From Phyllostachys edulis (taxonomy: Eukaryota; Streptophyta; Magnoliopsida; Poales; Poaceae), in contig CM070554.1 of the NCBI GenBank assembly GCA_036346405.1, positions 45,903,058-45,967,057 of the forward strand: a DNA stretch of 64,000 bases, in the 5' to 3' direction. The position numbers and the translations under genes were made by a program. The notes below the pieces were generated by a model that worked only from the letters and a program-made list of their open reading frames with translations, was not told the DNA's origin and searched no databases. This document shows positions 23,765-38,700 of the stretch, piece after piece (position 1 is the stretch's first letter; the number at the start of each line of letters is the position of its first letter).

Positions 23765-26700
23765 ATGTCGTCGCTGAGCCGGGAGCTCGTGTACCTCATC
23801 CTGCAGTTCCTGGATGAGGAGAAGTTCAAGGACTCGTTGCACAGGTGAGGCTCCTTCCTGCTCTGCTCTGCTCTGCTCTGTTCGTGTCGTGCTTGCTGTG
23901 TTTCGGCGGCGGGATTGGTTGGATTGTGGGCTCCCCTGGGTTTGTGGGGCTGTTTTGTCGGGGGCTTTTTGGGGATTTCGCTAGGGGGTTTTGATTGGTC
24001 GTAGTTTTGGAGGTGTTCTGATGACGAGTTTGGTTGATTCAGCGGAGATATTGGTTGCTTAGGCTTTACTTTTGGTGATTTTTGTTTTCAAATTGACGAA
24101 CGTTTATTTTCTTAAAAAATGTTCTTTTTCTCGGTGCATTGTTCTGTCATGTCATATGCGTGGTAAACTTGTGGGAGGTTGCGGTTGTTGTTATTGTGAT
24201 CCTCTGCTGAGTTTGTTTTGGTTGCTTCGGTCAAAAGGCAGGCCTGGTTTCAATTGGAAAATTTGGTCGAGTAATTGAATTTTGGTACGTTTTTTTTTCA
24301 TTGCTGAATTCGGAAAATTAGGGGTCAATTCCGCCCAAGACTTCTGTAAGACTCTGAGGCTGCGTTTGAACCATGGTTGAGATAACCGGTTTAGCTAAAC
24401 TTAACCTGGCTAAGTTAGCTTAACCCAAATTTTGTGATTGGCAACCAACCATGTTAAGCTCAATTACCGTTTGGCTGATTTGGTGGGTTATCGGTGGTAG
24501 TATATAAAAAACAGAACTTATGATATTTTGTTACGCCGGTTAGCTTATTCCACCGATTTAATAGGTTAACTAATGCTAGGTTAAGACGATTATAAGGCTT
24601 TGAGAGTTAAGTTAATCCTTCCTAACCTAAGGGGGTAATCGGCGGGTTAAACCCCCGAGCCAAACAAGACCTAACTCTGTTCCGTTGCCTCTGTTGGTTA
24701 AATCACGTGCACGATTAAACCTTTAGATTTTGTTGCCTTGTTTTCGTTTATTTCGTGACCAGAAAATATTAAATTCTTAGCACGATCCTTGGCCGTATTT
24801 TGGAAAAGAAGGGACTATTTAAATGTGATGGTGCTGACGTGCTGAATGCTTGTATGTGCATTTCTAGATAAGTAAGATTGGATTCCTCTGTTCTGCATGT
24901 CCTTTCATGTTGTGGTATGATACTTCCATTAGCGATCTATAGCATTATTTTTACAACTCATTTTGGTCCTAGGCTCGAGCAAGAGTCAGGGTTCTTCTTC
25001 AACATGAGGTACTTTGAGGAGAAGGTGCATGCAGGGGAGTGGGACGAGGTGGAGAGATACCTCTCTGGGTTCAGTAAAGTTGACGACAATAGATATTCGA
25101 TGAAGATCTTCTTTGAGATCAGGAAGCAGAAGTATTTGGAAGCACTTGACAGGTAATGGTTCTCTGTTACATCTGGAGATCTTCGCTTCAAGAAAAAAGA
25201 TATGTTCTGTTTGATTAATTTTACTGACTTTTGTACTGCCTTTTAGCAGGCATGATAGGCCAAAGGCAGTAGATATACTTGTGAAGGACCTTAAGGTCTT
25301 CTCAACATTCAACGAGGAGTTATATAAAGAGATCACACAGCTTGTTACCCTTGAAAACTTCAGGTTCTTTCATCTTGCCCTGCATTATTATCATGTGCTT
25401 TATTTTCAATGTTGGCCAATTGTCATGTTGATTGATGTTTTTTTAAAATCTTTTGAAGTGGCTTGCTATTAGATTTAGGAAAATTTTATAGTACATTCTA
25501 CCGGTAGTATACGGTGGTAGTATAAATCAAATCTGACCATTGATTTGTTAAGGGCATAATAGAATTTTCTGTATTTATAATTTTTTCGTGAGTGTATTAT
25601 GAACTTTTCCAACTAAGGTTGAAAATATTACTCCTGTGTCATGTGATCCCCACCTAGGTAATTACAAATCTATCCCCTTGGAATTATACTTTTCATACTA
25701 CTAGGTGTAGCATAACTAAATCCTAACTAATCTAAACCATCGGATCAAAAAGAATAGACGACCCGAATTAATTTTAGTGTACCGTAAAAGAGCTCTAGAT
25801 TTAAGCATATTCCCTTGGGCAAGTCTGGGATCTGTATATTTTCATTTGGACCAATACGCAGACTAATATGTATAGATCTCACGATATTGTTGATACTTTG
25901 CCAAATGCCAATGTGTCTAATACTTCTTTGGTCCAGGGTGGGTGCAGGGGTTCCTCCATCACAGATAGCTTTTGCTATTGCTGAGTGCTCACTGCTGAAC
26001 TTTGCATAGACTTGTTGCCATAAATGAATTATAGGAAATAGAGTTAGTAGTGTGATGTTCATTTCTCTTTTTTATTCTTTTATCAATGGATGCTCCTTTC
26101 AGGAGCTACTTTTAAACAATCATTTTCATCAAGTTAACGTTCTACTAATCTGGCCAGAAAAGTGTTATCTTGGACATTGATATTGTCTCCAAACACAACT
26201 TGGATAAAATCTAATAAAATTATAATATGATGAACATACTTTGCCATGCAATTACTCAGTTTAACACAGTTGTTGGAGAGTTCGTATTAGATCCTAATAA
26301 TGAGTTGTATTAGATTAGGACTCTACTTTGAGACTATAAATAAAGGGTGTGAGATCCTACGGGAATACACACAATTATTCCTAAAAGATCAACATGGTAT
26401 CAGAGCCAAACCCTAATACCTGAGATCCGTCGCCGCCACCCATCCACACCGCCGCCACCGCCCACCCACACCGCCGCCGCCATCGCTCGGGCTGCGTCGC
26501 GCTGCAGCTGCGCCTCGCGGCCGTGCGGCATTGCCGCCTCCGCCACTTGGGCCGTGTTGCTGCTGCCGCCCGACGCCGCTTCGGGGCCTTGGCCGCTTCG
26601 ACGCCGCTTGGTTGCAGGGGTTGCCGCCGCCACCCACGCCATGGGCGTGAGCCTCGCCGTCGCCTCCTCTAGGGGTGGCCGCTGAGGAGGAAGAAGGGGA

Positions 26701-29700
26701 GGAGAGAAGCCGTCGCGGGCGTGAGCCTCTTCGTCGCCTCCTCTAGGGGTGGCCGCTGAGGTCGCCGCTGCGCGCTGCTCGGGAGAAGAAGCGAGAGGTG
26801 GATTTGCTGCGGGAGGAAGAAGTATCGGCACAAGAAGGGAAAAAAGGTAGCATCGGCAGAGCCGCAGTGGAGATAAAAAAAGGAGGTTCTGTTTCTGTTT
26901 AATTATGTTACACATCTATATGATTTTGGTAATCGTGAAGGCAGTCATCAAGGTTCGGCGGAACGTTGATGCGTGAAGAATTGCTGTGATCGTGGAAGAT
27001 ACGCGCGGCATATCTTGGTAGTAATTGACATTGTTCTGGTTGTTTGAAAAGATGACCCCCGAGGAGATTGAGGCTGCGAGGAAGAAAGAGGAAGAAGCCG
27101 CAATGAGGGCGATAGAAGAGAGAAGGAAGGCTGTTGTTGAGACTACTTCCTCGCTCGTAACTCAAGGTGACATGAGAAGCATGTTGCAGGACCTCTTCAC
27201 GATGGGTATGATAGGTCCGAGGGTCGGTGCAGGTCATCGACTTAAAGCCGAGCCGATGCTTAAATGATGTGAAGTTGGAAGGAAGTAAGAATTACCTGAG
27301 TTGGTCTAGAAGGGCACAACTAATTCTGAGGACGAAGGGGATGGAGCACTACCTGCGGGAGACTTGCGTTGAGCCTGCAGACAAGGCGAGCATGGATTGG
27401 AGGATGTGGAACACCACAAACTCTGTGGTGGTAGCTTGGTTGCTAACTTCGATGTCTCCATCCATCGCTCGGATGGTGGAGATGATGCAGAGTGCACCGG
27501 CGATATGGAAGACGTTGAGTAACATGTACTCCGGGGCAGGAAATGTGATGATGATGGTGGAGGTCCAGGGTAAGGTGGAGGCTCAAACAGGAGAGAAGAT
27601 CGTCGAGAGTATGCTAGTGAATGCAAAGAACTATGGGCGATTTAGATCACTATGATCCATTGCGCTTAACATGTCTTTGGTGATATTGAGGCTGGCAAGG
27701 TGTGGCTACAACGCAGACGGGTTACACACTTTCTAAAGGGGTGAACCCAAAGTTTGAGAGTAGAAGGGCTGCCATGTTTCACTTGGCAAACCCGCCATCT
27801 TGTGGAGGAGGCTATTTCGGCTATGGTGCGGGAGGAGGTTCGACTACGAGTAATGGGGGACAACATCCCGGTCAGATCCGCATATGCCATACCAGATGAT
27901 AGAGAGTGCTACAACTGTGGAATAAGAGGACATCTGAGCCGTGCTTGTCCTTCTCCACAGTCTGGAGGTCGAGGTGGAGGTCGTGGTGGTCGTGGAGGCC
28001 GAGGTGGAGATTGTGGTGGTCGTGGAGGTGGAAGTCGAGGAAGGGGCCGAGTTGGCCCCAGGGCTAATGTGGCCTTGACAGAAGAGATTACGTCTGTTAC
28101 TCTGACAGGCGAGCAAGCTACGCAGTGGGAGAAGTGGCAGCAGGGAAAGGGAAAGGCATTGGAAACTTCTCATGATTCCACCTCCTTTGGTAACTTTGTA
28201 AACCATGCCCACGTAGGCGAAGGTACTCAGGCACATGCACTTGCATCCACATATAAGCACTCTCATATTGATTGGATCATAGATTCAGGGCATCCAAGCA
28301 TGTCACGGGTTAAGCTTAGTGCTTTTGCATCTTACACCCGTATACTCATTCTCAAATCGTCCAAACAAATGACGGAACCTCCCACTCATTCAGGTGTAGG
28401 ATCTCAGAGTGCACATCATCCATTGCTTTATCATCCGTCTTGCATGTTCCTCCTTTCCAGTCAACCTTCTTTCAGTCAGTTCTATCATTGACCAATTCAA
28501 ATGCACTGTCACATTTGATGAGGATTCGTGTTTGTTCCAGGAGAAGAGATCTGGGAAGAGGATTGGGACTAGAATAAGGCGTAATGGGCTATGGTACATT
28601 GATCGGGTTGATGCGGCATTGGCTGTGGCTGTAGGAGGAATCGAGAGAGAAGTTTTGTTACATCATCGTCGCTTAGAACATTTATCATTTAAGAGTTTAA
28701 GTCAGTTATATCTCGATTTGTTCAAAAGGGTAGACAAGAGTAAACTTGTTTGTGATGCTTGTGAGTTTGGAAAGCATACACGGTCTACATATAGCAGTAT
28801 TGGTCTTCGGAGTTATGAACCTTTTATATTAATACATTCAGATGTTTGGGGTCCGTGCTCAGTTACTTCTGTGAGTGGTTTTAAGTGGTTTGTCACATTT
28901 ATTGATTGTTATACTCGTATGACTTGGATTTATATGATGAAGCACAAGAGCGAGGCCCTTCGATGTTTTCAGGACTTCCATAAGATGGTTGCTACTCAGT
29001 TTGACTCCAAGGTTCGGATTCTTCGAACAGATAATGGAACTGAGTATGTTAACAAGGAGTTTGCAGCGTATCTATCAGAAGAGGGGATACTTCATCAGAC
29101 TACTTGTCCAGGAACCCCACCTCAGAATGGAGTGGCTGAAAGGAAGAATAGACATTTGTTGGAGGTAGCACGTTCACTCATGTTTCAGATGAATGTGCCA
29201 AAGGGATTGTGGAGCGAGGCAGTGATGACGGCAGCGTATCTCATCAATCGCATGCCGTCTCGAATACTTGGGATGAGGTCTCGGTGAACTTCTTTTGGGT
29301 CGCAAGAATTCAAGGTGCCTCCCAAGGTGTTTGGTTGTGTGTGTTTTGTACGAGATCATAGACCAAATAGTTGGCAAGTTGGATCCACAGCATTGAAGTG
29401 TATCTTCTGAGCTATTCGTCAAGTCGGAAGGGCTCTGATCTGGAATCCAGTTGAACGAAGGTTGTTCGTGAGTATGGATGTGACATTCGGGAGTTTGAGC
29501 CTTACTACGAATGGAGGTACTCTTGATCAGTATTTAGAGATCTCTCCTATCACTAAGGGTGACAGTCGAGAGGGGGAGAACAAAGAGAGTCAACGAGAAG
29601 AAATTATTGTGGGGACAATTCCATGCCCAAACCTAACGGAATATACAAGAGATGTGATAGCCCCAAAAGAATTGAAGGTTTATCGTGAAGACGCTTTGAG

Positions 29701-32700
29701 AAACAGGGGAGAAGCGAGAGACAAGCAACAAGACTGAGCCACCAACGAGCTTTACGAGTCAATGCCGGCCTTGCCACGGCTGACGACTTCTCAATACGGC
29801 CTTGCCACAACTGAACAACCTTCCGAATAGCCCGGCCTTGCCATTGATCCAATCCCAAATCCTCCTCGTGTCTTTCTCGATCAAGTTCCTTGTCTCCTTG
29901 GGGCGAGTGGTAATGTTCATTCTAATCACTCCCATCTAGAATTACCACTTGCACAACGAGAGAAACTAGAGCTAATGCAGAAAGCCTCCATCCGGTATGG
30001 TTTTGAGCATGACATTGCAAATTTTATCTCATATTCTCATATCTCACCGCATACAAAGCATTCATTGCATCTCTTGAGACAAAGGCATGTTCCAAAGGAT
30101 TGGCGAAGCCGCTAAACAGATCCTAAGTGGAAGGATGCTATGAAGGAGGAACTTAGTGCACTTCAAGAACAAGACATGGGATCTTGTTCCGCTTCCAGCG
30201 AGAAAAAAGGCGATGAGGATGCAAATGGGTGTTTACAATTAAACAAACTCCTGAAGGCAAGGTAGAGAGATACAAGGCACGGTTGGTTGCAAAAGGTTAC
30301 AGTCAAACATATGGGATAGATTATGATGAGACCTTTGCACTAGTGGCAAAGATGAGCACAGTAAGAACGTTGATCTCCTGTGCAACTAACTTCGGATGGC
30401 CCCTACATCAGTTGGATGTGAAGAATGCTTTTCTACATGGTGATTTACAAGAGGAGGTATACATGGAGATTCCTCCAGGCTTTGAGAACATGCAGACTAA
30501 GAGGAAGGTGTGTAAACTCAAGAAGTCTTTATACTGATGCAAGCGATCTCCAAGAGCGTGGTTTGATAGATTGAGCGTGCGATCATAGTATGGGCTATTC
30601 TCAGTGCAATGGAGATCATACTGTATTTTATAGGCATAGAGGATCACATATCACTATATTGGCAGTTTATGTTGATGATATTGTGATCACTGGAGATGAT
30701 GCTGAGGAAATCAAGTCCTTGAAGAACAGACTGGGAGAGGCATTTGAGGTGAAAGATCTTGGAGCTCTTCGATACTTTCTTGGGATCGAGATTGCTCGTT
30801 CTTTAAAGGGTATAGTTCTCTCCCAGAGGAAGTATGTTCTTGATCTGCTGGCAGAAACAGGTATGCTTGGGTGTCGCCCTATTGCTTCACCTATTGATAG
30901 GAATCACAAGCTATGTGCTGAGTCAGGAGATCCAGTTGACAAGGAAGCTTATCAAAGGCTTGTTGGGCGTCTTATCTATTTGTGTCATACAAGACCTGAT
31001 ATTTCATATGCAGTGAGTGTGGTTAGTCGATATATGCATGATCCCAGAACAGGACACATGGATGTTGTCTATCGAATCCTGCGATATTTGAAGAGTAGCC
31101 CCGGGAAAGGCCTTTGGTTCAGGAAGAATCAATATCTAAATGTGGAAGGGTATTGCGATGCTGATTGGGCGAGTAGTATGGATGATAGGAGGTCTACTTC
31201 TGGATATTGCATCTTTGTGGGAGGTAATCTTGTGTCATGGAGAAGTAAGAAGCAGGAGGTTGTGGCTCGATCTACTGCAGAGGCAGAGTAAAGAGCGATG
31301 GCATTGAGTGTGAGTGAAATGATATGGATGAAGGGTTTATTGTCCGAGCTTCGGGTATGGAGGAATAATCTCTTAGTGTTGCATTGTGACAATAAATCTG
31401 CAATCAACATTGCTAACAACCCAGTTCAACATGATCGTACCAAGCATGTTGAGATTGATAGGTTTTTCATCAAGGAAAAGCTCGATGGTAGAATATTGAA
31501 GTTGGAATATGTCAAGTCTGGTGAACAGTTGGCTGACTGTTTTACTAAAGGGTTAGGTCCTAGTAAGGGTGCTACAATATGTAACAAGATGGACATGATT
31601 GATATCTTCGGCCCATCTTGAGGGGGAGTGTTGGAGAGTTCGTATTAGATCCTAATAATGAGTTGTATTAGATTAGGACTCTACTTTGAGACTATAAATA
31701 AAGGGTGTGAGATCCTACGGGAATACACACAATTATTCCTAAAAGATCAACAACAGTCAATCTAAATATTCACAAAGATCTTGTTAATAAAAATAAAAAA
31801 GTTTCGATTGCACGTCTAGTGTGACTACAAGTAGTATCTTAACGTTATCTGCTTAAATTTTTAATTGATTTAGGAAATTAATTTTGAGTTATGAACAATT
31901 CATTTTTTCTTGCAGAGAAAATGAACAGTTGTCCAAGTATGGTGATACTAAATCTGCTCGCAATATCATGCTAATTGAGCTAAAAAAGCTTATTGAAGCA
32001 AATCCTCTTTTCCGAGAAAAACTCGCCTTCCCTTCTCTTAGGGCCTCACGCCTACGGACACTAATTAACCAAAGGTTTTGCAATCAGCATTCTACTACAA
32101 TTTTGTCGTGCTCTGCTCACAAGTTTCTCTCTACTATAGTTTTGTTCTTTGAGGGGATATTTCAACGTGTTTTAATTTGTGGTTCTGCGATTACCTGTGC
32201 AGCTTGAACTGGCAACACCAGCTTTGTAAGAATCCTCGGTCTAATCCTGATATCAAAACACTATTCATTGATCATACCTGCAACCCTCCAATTGGTTCTC
32301 GTGCTTTGCCAGTTTCTGTACCACTGGCAGCTCTTCCAAACAGTGGTCCTGTGTATCCGCCTCATGTGACTCATGCTGTATGTTTGCTACTTCTGTTCCC
32401 CGCATATGCAATATTTGGTGTTAGCTCCTAATTACATTTAACCTGTTTATGGATACAGCTCCAACCTGCTCCTCCTGCTGGTCAAGCTTTAGCTGGTTGG
32501 ATGACAAATGCTGCTGCTTCATCATCTGTCCAGTCTGCTGTTGTGGCAGCATCATCAATACCTGTTCCACCGAATCAAGGTATGGTAAAACTTCTCATCA
32601 GCAAACTTGTGATAGCCGGTTTGACTTTTGAGACTCTTCTGACACCCACTTTGGGACACCTAATTGTCCAGACTTGATCCTTTTCTCTTTCTAGTCCATG

Positions 32701-35700
32701 GTGATGTTGTGTAATGAGTGCACTTTGTTCATAATATCAGTAAGACAGTAACTAAGTTTTTATCAGATCTAAATTTCTTTAGATAAGAAGAATATGCGAA
32801 ACCTTGGCCAAAACTATTTACATTATATTAGCCACCGTGCAGGCGTGCACCTGAAATCTGAAATCTCATGGAATGTATCTAAATAGTCCACATCTTGAAG
32901 TTGAATCAGTTCTCCTTTTAATTTTGGGGACTATGGCAGTATTTGTGCTGTGACAACTGACAAGTTCAGCTGTAGGTATATAAACAATTGCAGTTGATAA
33001 TATGTATCTTAATTTGTGGCACATATGGTGTATATTTGTATCGTTTATTCTCTATAGCTTTGTGCCTTTTTTTCCTTGTGTAATTCTGTAGTCTTCACAT
33101 AATTGAAAACTTGAAACAATTCAACTATATTTTGTTAACAATTGTACAGTCAATCAGAACTAAGTCACAATTTAGTTCAGATAAAATTTCATCAGTGCTC
33201 CTTACACTAATAAACATGTTGTGAAGTGCCACTAAGTCACTAAACTTGAAATTTAGCTTGGCAGGTTGCTGAACTTGTAAATTGTGGCACTTAGATCCCA
33301 AATCTGCAATTGTGTCGCTGTGTCAATACAACTTTTAATTTGCTGTTTCTTCAAAAAAGAACTCTTATTTTGCTAAATTGCTGATGGGATAGCGGAACAA
33401 AGATGCAAAACTGAAATAGATAATTTAAATGGATGATTTGAAAGGTGGTTTGAGAGTATTGCGACTTAATTAGCCTAAAATGGTGATTCAACAGTACAGT
33501 AGGAACTAGAGTGTTCTTATTGGTTTTTTCCTGTGATGCATGGGATTCTGTCATGACTTGTGTTGTGTTGCATTATTTTCTCAGCAGCGTCCAGCTTGAG
33601 GCATCCAACTATAACAGGCTATCAAAATGGCGAATCTGAGCAGCTAATGAAGCGATTGAGGACTAGTGGGACTGGCGTTGATGAGGTAACACTTCATTTG
33701 CAATCCAGATATATGAAAGACTATTTCACTTCATATGATCTATTAAAAACATGCCAACATATTTTTGCAGGCCACCTACCCTACACCTGTTCCTCATTCC
33801 TCCTGGTCATTGGAACATCTTCCTAGAACAGTTGTTTGTACATTGGCACAAGCATCTAATGTGACTAGCATGGATTTCCATCCATCTTGCCATACACTAC
33901 TTCTTGGTATGATCAAGAAATTTTCTAGAAAAAAAATCAACGTAGTATTTTTTTAATGCAAAATGCAATAACTAGCTTGAATCTCTCACTTGCTGATCAT
34001 GTTCCCTACCTTTTAGTTGGCTATTCCAATGGTGAAATTGCGCTTTGGGAGATTGGTCTGCGAGAGAGGCTGGTGTCAGTACCTTTCAAAATTCGGGATG
34101 TACAAGCATGTTCACCCCAGTTTCAGGTACTCATAATCATGTATTGTTCTGCACTTTTCGAGTTTTACAGTAATGCACTTTTTACTGCTTTTTTACTTAT
34201 AATTCTAAGACTTCATGTCTAGGTCTTTTCGTCTGATAATTCACCTTTTCTTCCTACTGGGCGTAAGCCTAACAGAAATCATACTTCTAGATATGTTATG
34301 CCTGTTCAGTCATTTATTGCATTCACAGAGTGCATGTGACCTTTGTATTTTGTCATTAGCTTAGCATCAAGACTTCGTCACATTTTCCTTAGCCGTGCCA
34401 AATAACAAGAGCAAGAACTTTATCTTTATAAGCAGCTCTAGTCAAGGGAAGTATGGAAGAGGAAGATAGTTTTTTTCAGTTTACCTGATATGGTGGGAAC
34501 CATACTGATTGTTATCTTATCTATACTCGTTATAAAACAAGTTTCAAAATCGTACCTTTCGCGCCTTTGCTGCACATCTCATCTCAGTATTCCATCCCCT
34601 ATCAGATCGAATATTAATCCTCCACTCCCTACCACGTTCACATTAGGAATTAACTACACTTTTTAATATGGCTGCCACAGTTCTGTAAGGAACTTGTTAA
34701 AAATTCTGGAATGGGCCTTTGACTAATACCAAGCATAGTACCTTAATCACTGGTGCTGGTGGATGCATATTTAGTAACTTGAGTTGAGTTTCTGTATAAC
34801 CACTTCATTCTGTCATGTTATGTGCAAGGTTTTGTTTTGCTTTTGAATATGTCTGTTGTTTGCATAAAATTTCCTCATGATCTTCATTTTTAACCTCTTA
34901 TGCTAAAGGGTGTTGTTGTAAATGACTTTTCCATATCCATCAACCGAGTTACCTGGAGTCCTGATGGAGATTTCATAGGTCAAGTAACTCTAATATCGCA
35001 AAACAATTTTTTTATGCTCCACCTAATGGTTGTATTAAGCTTCCTTTCATGCTTGCAGGAGTTGCATTCTCAAAACACTTAATCCATCTGCATGCATATC
35101 AACATCCTAATGATGTACACCAAAGTACAGAGGTGCTGGACAATTTCTAATTGCCCCCCATAATATTGTGCACAAATGTTCCCCTCAAGAAATGTCACAT
35201 TATGTTCGAAGGAAATTGAAATTGTACTGCAACCGATTTTATTACTAACTGTTGTTTATTAATGTCAGGTTGTTGCTCATTCTGGGGGAGTTAATGACAT
35301 AGCATTTTCTCGTCCAAATAAGCAACTCTGTGCTGTCACATGTGGAGATGATAAGCTAATAAAGGTGTGAAAGACACTTTAATGATGTATTTTGTAAATT
35401 TATGTAACTCTTAAGTTGGATTTGTACAGTTTCGCTTCTGATTTGTAGGTCTGGACCATGAATGGACAGAGACTGTTTCTATTTGATGGGCATGAGACAC
35501 CTGTCTATTCTATTTGCCCCCATTACAAGGAGAGTATTCAGGTGCATGATCTGAATATGATTTGTGTGCAGTACTCATCTACATCGAAGGATGCAATAGC
35601 TGATAATCAAGTTCAATGCTACACCAGGACAAAATAATATAAATTGTGTTTCCATATGCATAATTAAGCTGTAAAATGTACTGCTTGGTTGGTTCTAAAA

Positions 35701-38700
35701 GGCAAAAAATGGTATAGGTGTGTGCAATGCATCAGTGTAAACATCTGAAAGGAAACAAGCTAGAGGAAGAATTGTCTCAGTAACCATGGTTGCTGTATTG
35801 GAGACAAAATGGGAGTGGATCTTTCTGTGGCTGCGCAACTTGATCATATGTGAATAATGTTACTAATGTATGATTTTTTTTTGTTGACTGTAGTTTATCT
35901 TCTCAACTTCCATTGATGGGAAAATTAAGGCATGGCTTTATGACAACATGGGATCGAGAGTAGACTACGATGCTCCAGGAAGATCTTGTACTACAATGCT
36001 TTATAGTGCTGATGGAACAAGGTAATAATAAAGGTCTAGTCCTTCACCAGCAGATAGCTTCAGTTGTTTTTACTCCGATATTTAATCTTTTTTAATGGAG
36101 ATATTTAATCTAACCACTAACTTCTGATCCTACAAAGGTTATTCTCGTGTGGAACTAGCAAAGAGGGGGAGTCATATTTAGTTGAGTGGAATGAAAGTGA
36201 AGGATCTATCAAGAGGACATATTCTGGATTTAATAAAAATTCAGCTGGTGTAGTGCAATTTGATACGGCGCAAAATCACTTTTTGGCTGCTGGTGAAGAT
36301 AACCGGATTAAATTTTGGGATGTTGACAACACTAACATGCTGATCAGTACGGATGCTGATGGAGGCCTACCAGTTAGTCTTCTTTCCGAATCATGTTGCT
36401 CAATGATTTTTTTATGATAATTTAACCGTTGTGTATTACATCAGGACCTTCCACGCTTAAGATTCAATAAGGAAGGAAATCTTCTTGCTGTTACTACAGT
36501 AGATAATGGTGTTAAGATACTTGCGAATGCTGATGGACTCAGATCTTTATGGGTTTTTGGAAACCGGCCATTCGAAGCATTCTTGTCTCAATATGATGCT
36601 TCTTCTATGAAGGTACAAGTTTCTGCACTCCTCCCCTGCTATTTGTCTATTTTCATCTTGTACTACCTCTTGAATATTGAATCACCAGGTGTCAGGTGCT
36701 CCAGTTGTTGCTGGCATTTCTCCAAATATCAGCCGGATGGATCATTTTGACAGGAACTCTCCTGCAATGCCATCTCCTATTCTGGTAAGGTGATCAGGAC
36801 AAAAGGAAAAACATTCGTAATTTGATAAAAGAAATTTTTTGGATAATGTCAATGTGCTTAAATAATCTTTGCCTACTTAAGTATAGTATAATGGCCACTT
36901 TGCCATTGCTATGCTGTAGAATCTAAACAGTTAGGCGAATATATACCAAATGTAGTAAAATATTTCTGGTTTAGTTTTAAATAGAGATTGTAATTACTTA
37001 GTTTACCCAAAAAATAGAAAAATAGAGGTGCTTTTCAAAGGCCGCGACAATTCAGAAGGAACCCTAAATGTACTAGTAATCTCTTTTTGGTCTTAATCTT
37101 TTATGAATAACTGAACTGCCATGTTCCTTCACAAATTTTGCAGAATGGTGGTGACGCAGTATCTAGAAACACTGATATTAAACGAAGAATTTCAGAAGAA
37201 ATGCCTAACAAAGGAAAACCCTGGGAACTGACAGAAGTGCTGAACCCGCAGCAATGCCACGTACTTACGGTACCAGAGACTGCAGATCGAGCCATGAAGG
37301 TTTAATCTTGCTCCTGCATCAATAAATACTTTTGAGTCATGTCATGGAAGGCTATAAGTAGTCTTTAACAGCGTCTATGTGCAGGTTGTTAGATTATTGT
37401 ACACAAATAATGGATTTGGCTTGCTAGCACTAGGGTCTAACGGCATTCAAAGGTTATGGAAGTGGAGTAAAAGTGAGCGGAATCCAAGTGGAATGGTGAG
37501 TCTTTTCTATTGGTTATGTTCTTTTGGTAGTTTTTTGGGACCAAAAGATGGTCGGGAAGATATCTATTCTTTTCTAGGTTTTAGTTCTAGCCAATGTGAG
37601 CTCTAAAATTATGTCCACTCTTCTTAAAAGGCCACAGCCAGCATCCTGCCATACCATTGGCAACCAAACAGCGGTCATGTTATGATTAATGACAAAGCAG
37701 ATTCCAACCCTGAGGAGGCCGTCCCATGCATTGCACTCTCCAAGAACGATTCATATGTGATGTCCGCATGTGGTGGGAAGATTTCTTTGTTTAACATGAT
37801 GACATTTAAGGTATTATAAGTATTCTTATTTGGAGATGGTTGAGACTTCGAGAATTTAGGATAACTTGCTCATTAATCTTTTCTGGTAGGTGATGACAAC
37901 ATTCATGCCAGCACCACCAGCTTCAACATTTTTAGCATTCCATCCACAAGACAATAACATCATAGCTGTTGGAATGGAAGATTCAACCATCCAGATATAC
38001 AATGTCAGGGTAGATGAGGTATGTCTGGTTAAAAATAATGAAAATTTGAACTAATTGAATTACCACTAAACACTTGCACTAAAAGCATCCATGTTTTCAG
38101 GTCAAAAAAATTCTCAAGGGCCATCATAAAAGGATAACAGGATTGGCCTTTTCCAGTTGTCATAATGTACTTGTATCATCAGGAGCTGATGCACAGGTTA
38201 CTACCAACAGCAGTTATTTTTTACCCTTGTTGTTTCGTAACGCTCTTACGAGCTTGCATCTGAATGAATACTATCCATTTGGTTTCATTATATAAGAAAC
38301 AGTCATAGCGAACTGATAGGTGTATTCCGCATCATGCACCCCTTAGTAACATTTAGAAATGTTATCTTCCTCTTTGCAGCTATGTGCATGGGCGGCTGAT
38401 ACTTGGGAGGAAAATAAATCATTTACTATACAAATGCCAGCCGGGAAAGTCCCAGCAGGGGATACAAGTGTCCAGTTTAACTCTAATCAAAGTCACTTGT
38501 TAGTGGTTCATGAGAGTCATCTGGCCATATATGATGCACCAAAAATGGAGAGGATTTATCAGGTTGAAATGGTTCATTCTTTTAGAAATTAAATAACAAT
38601 ATTCCGTCGCAGTCACTTATATGCTTCTCTTGTTTCAGTGGATACCACAGAATGCTTTGTCTGCTTCCATATCACATGCATCATACTCTTGCAACAGCCA

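Noticed and set aside
25490..25800. Possible MITE in TPR intron 3 (TACCGGTAGTATACGGTGGTA palindrome)
   Set aside because: No convincing terminal inverted repeats or target duplication could be matched.
26400..26915. 171-residue - strand ORF, Ala/Pro-rich
   Set aside because: It sits in the Copia untranslated leader between the primer-binding site and Gag; CGCCGC repeats explain it.
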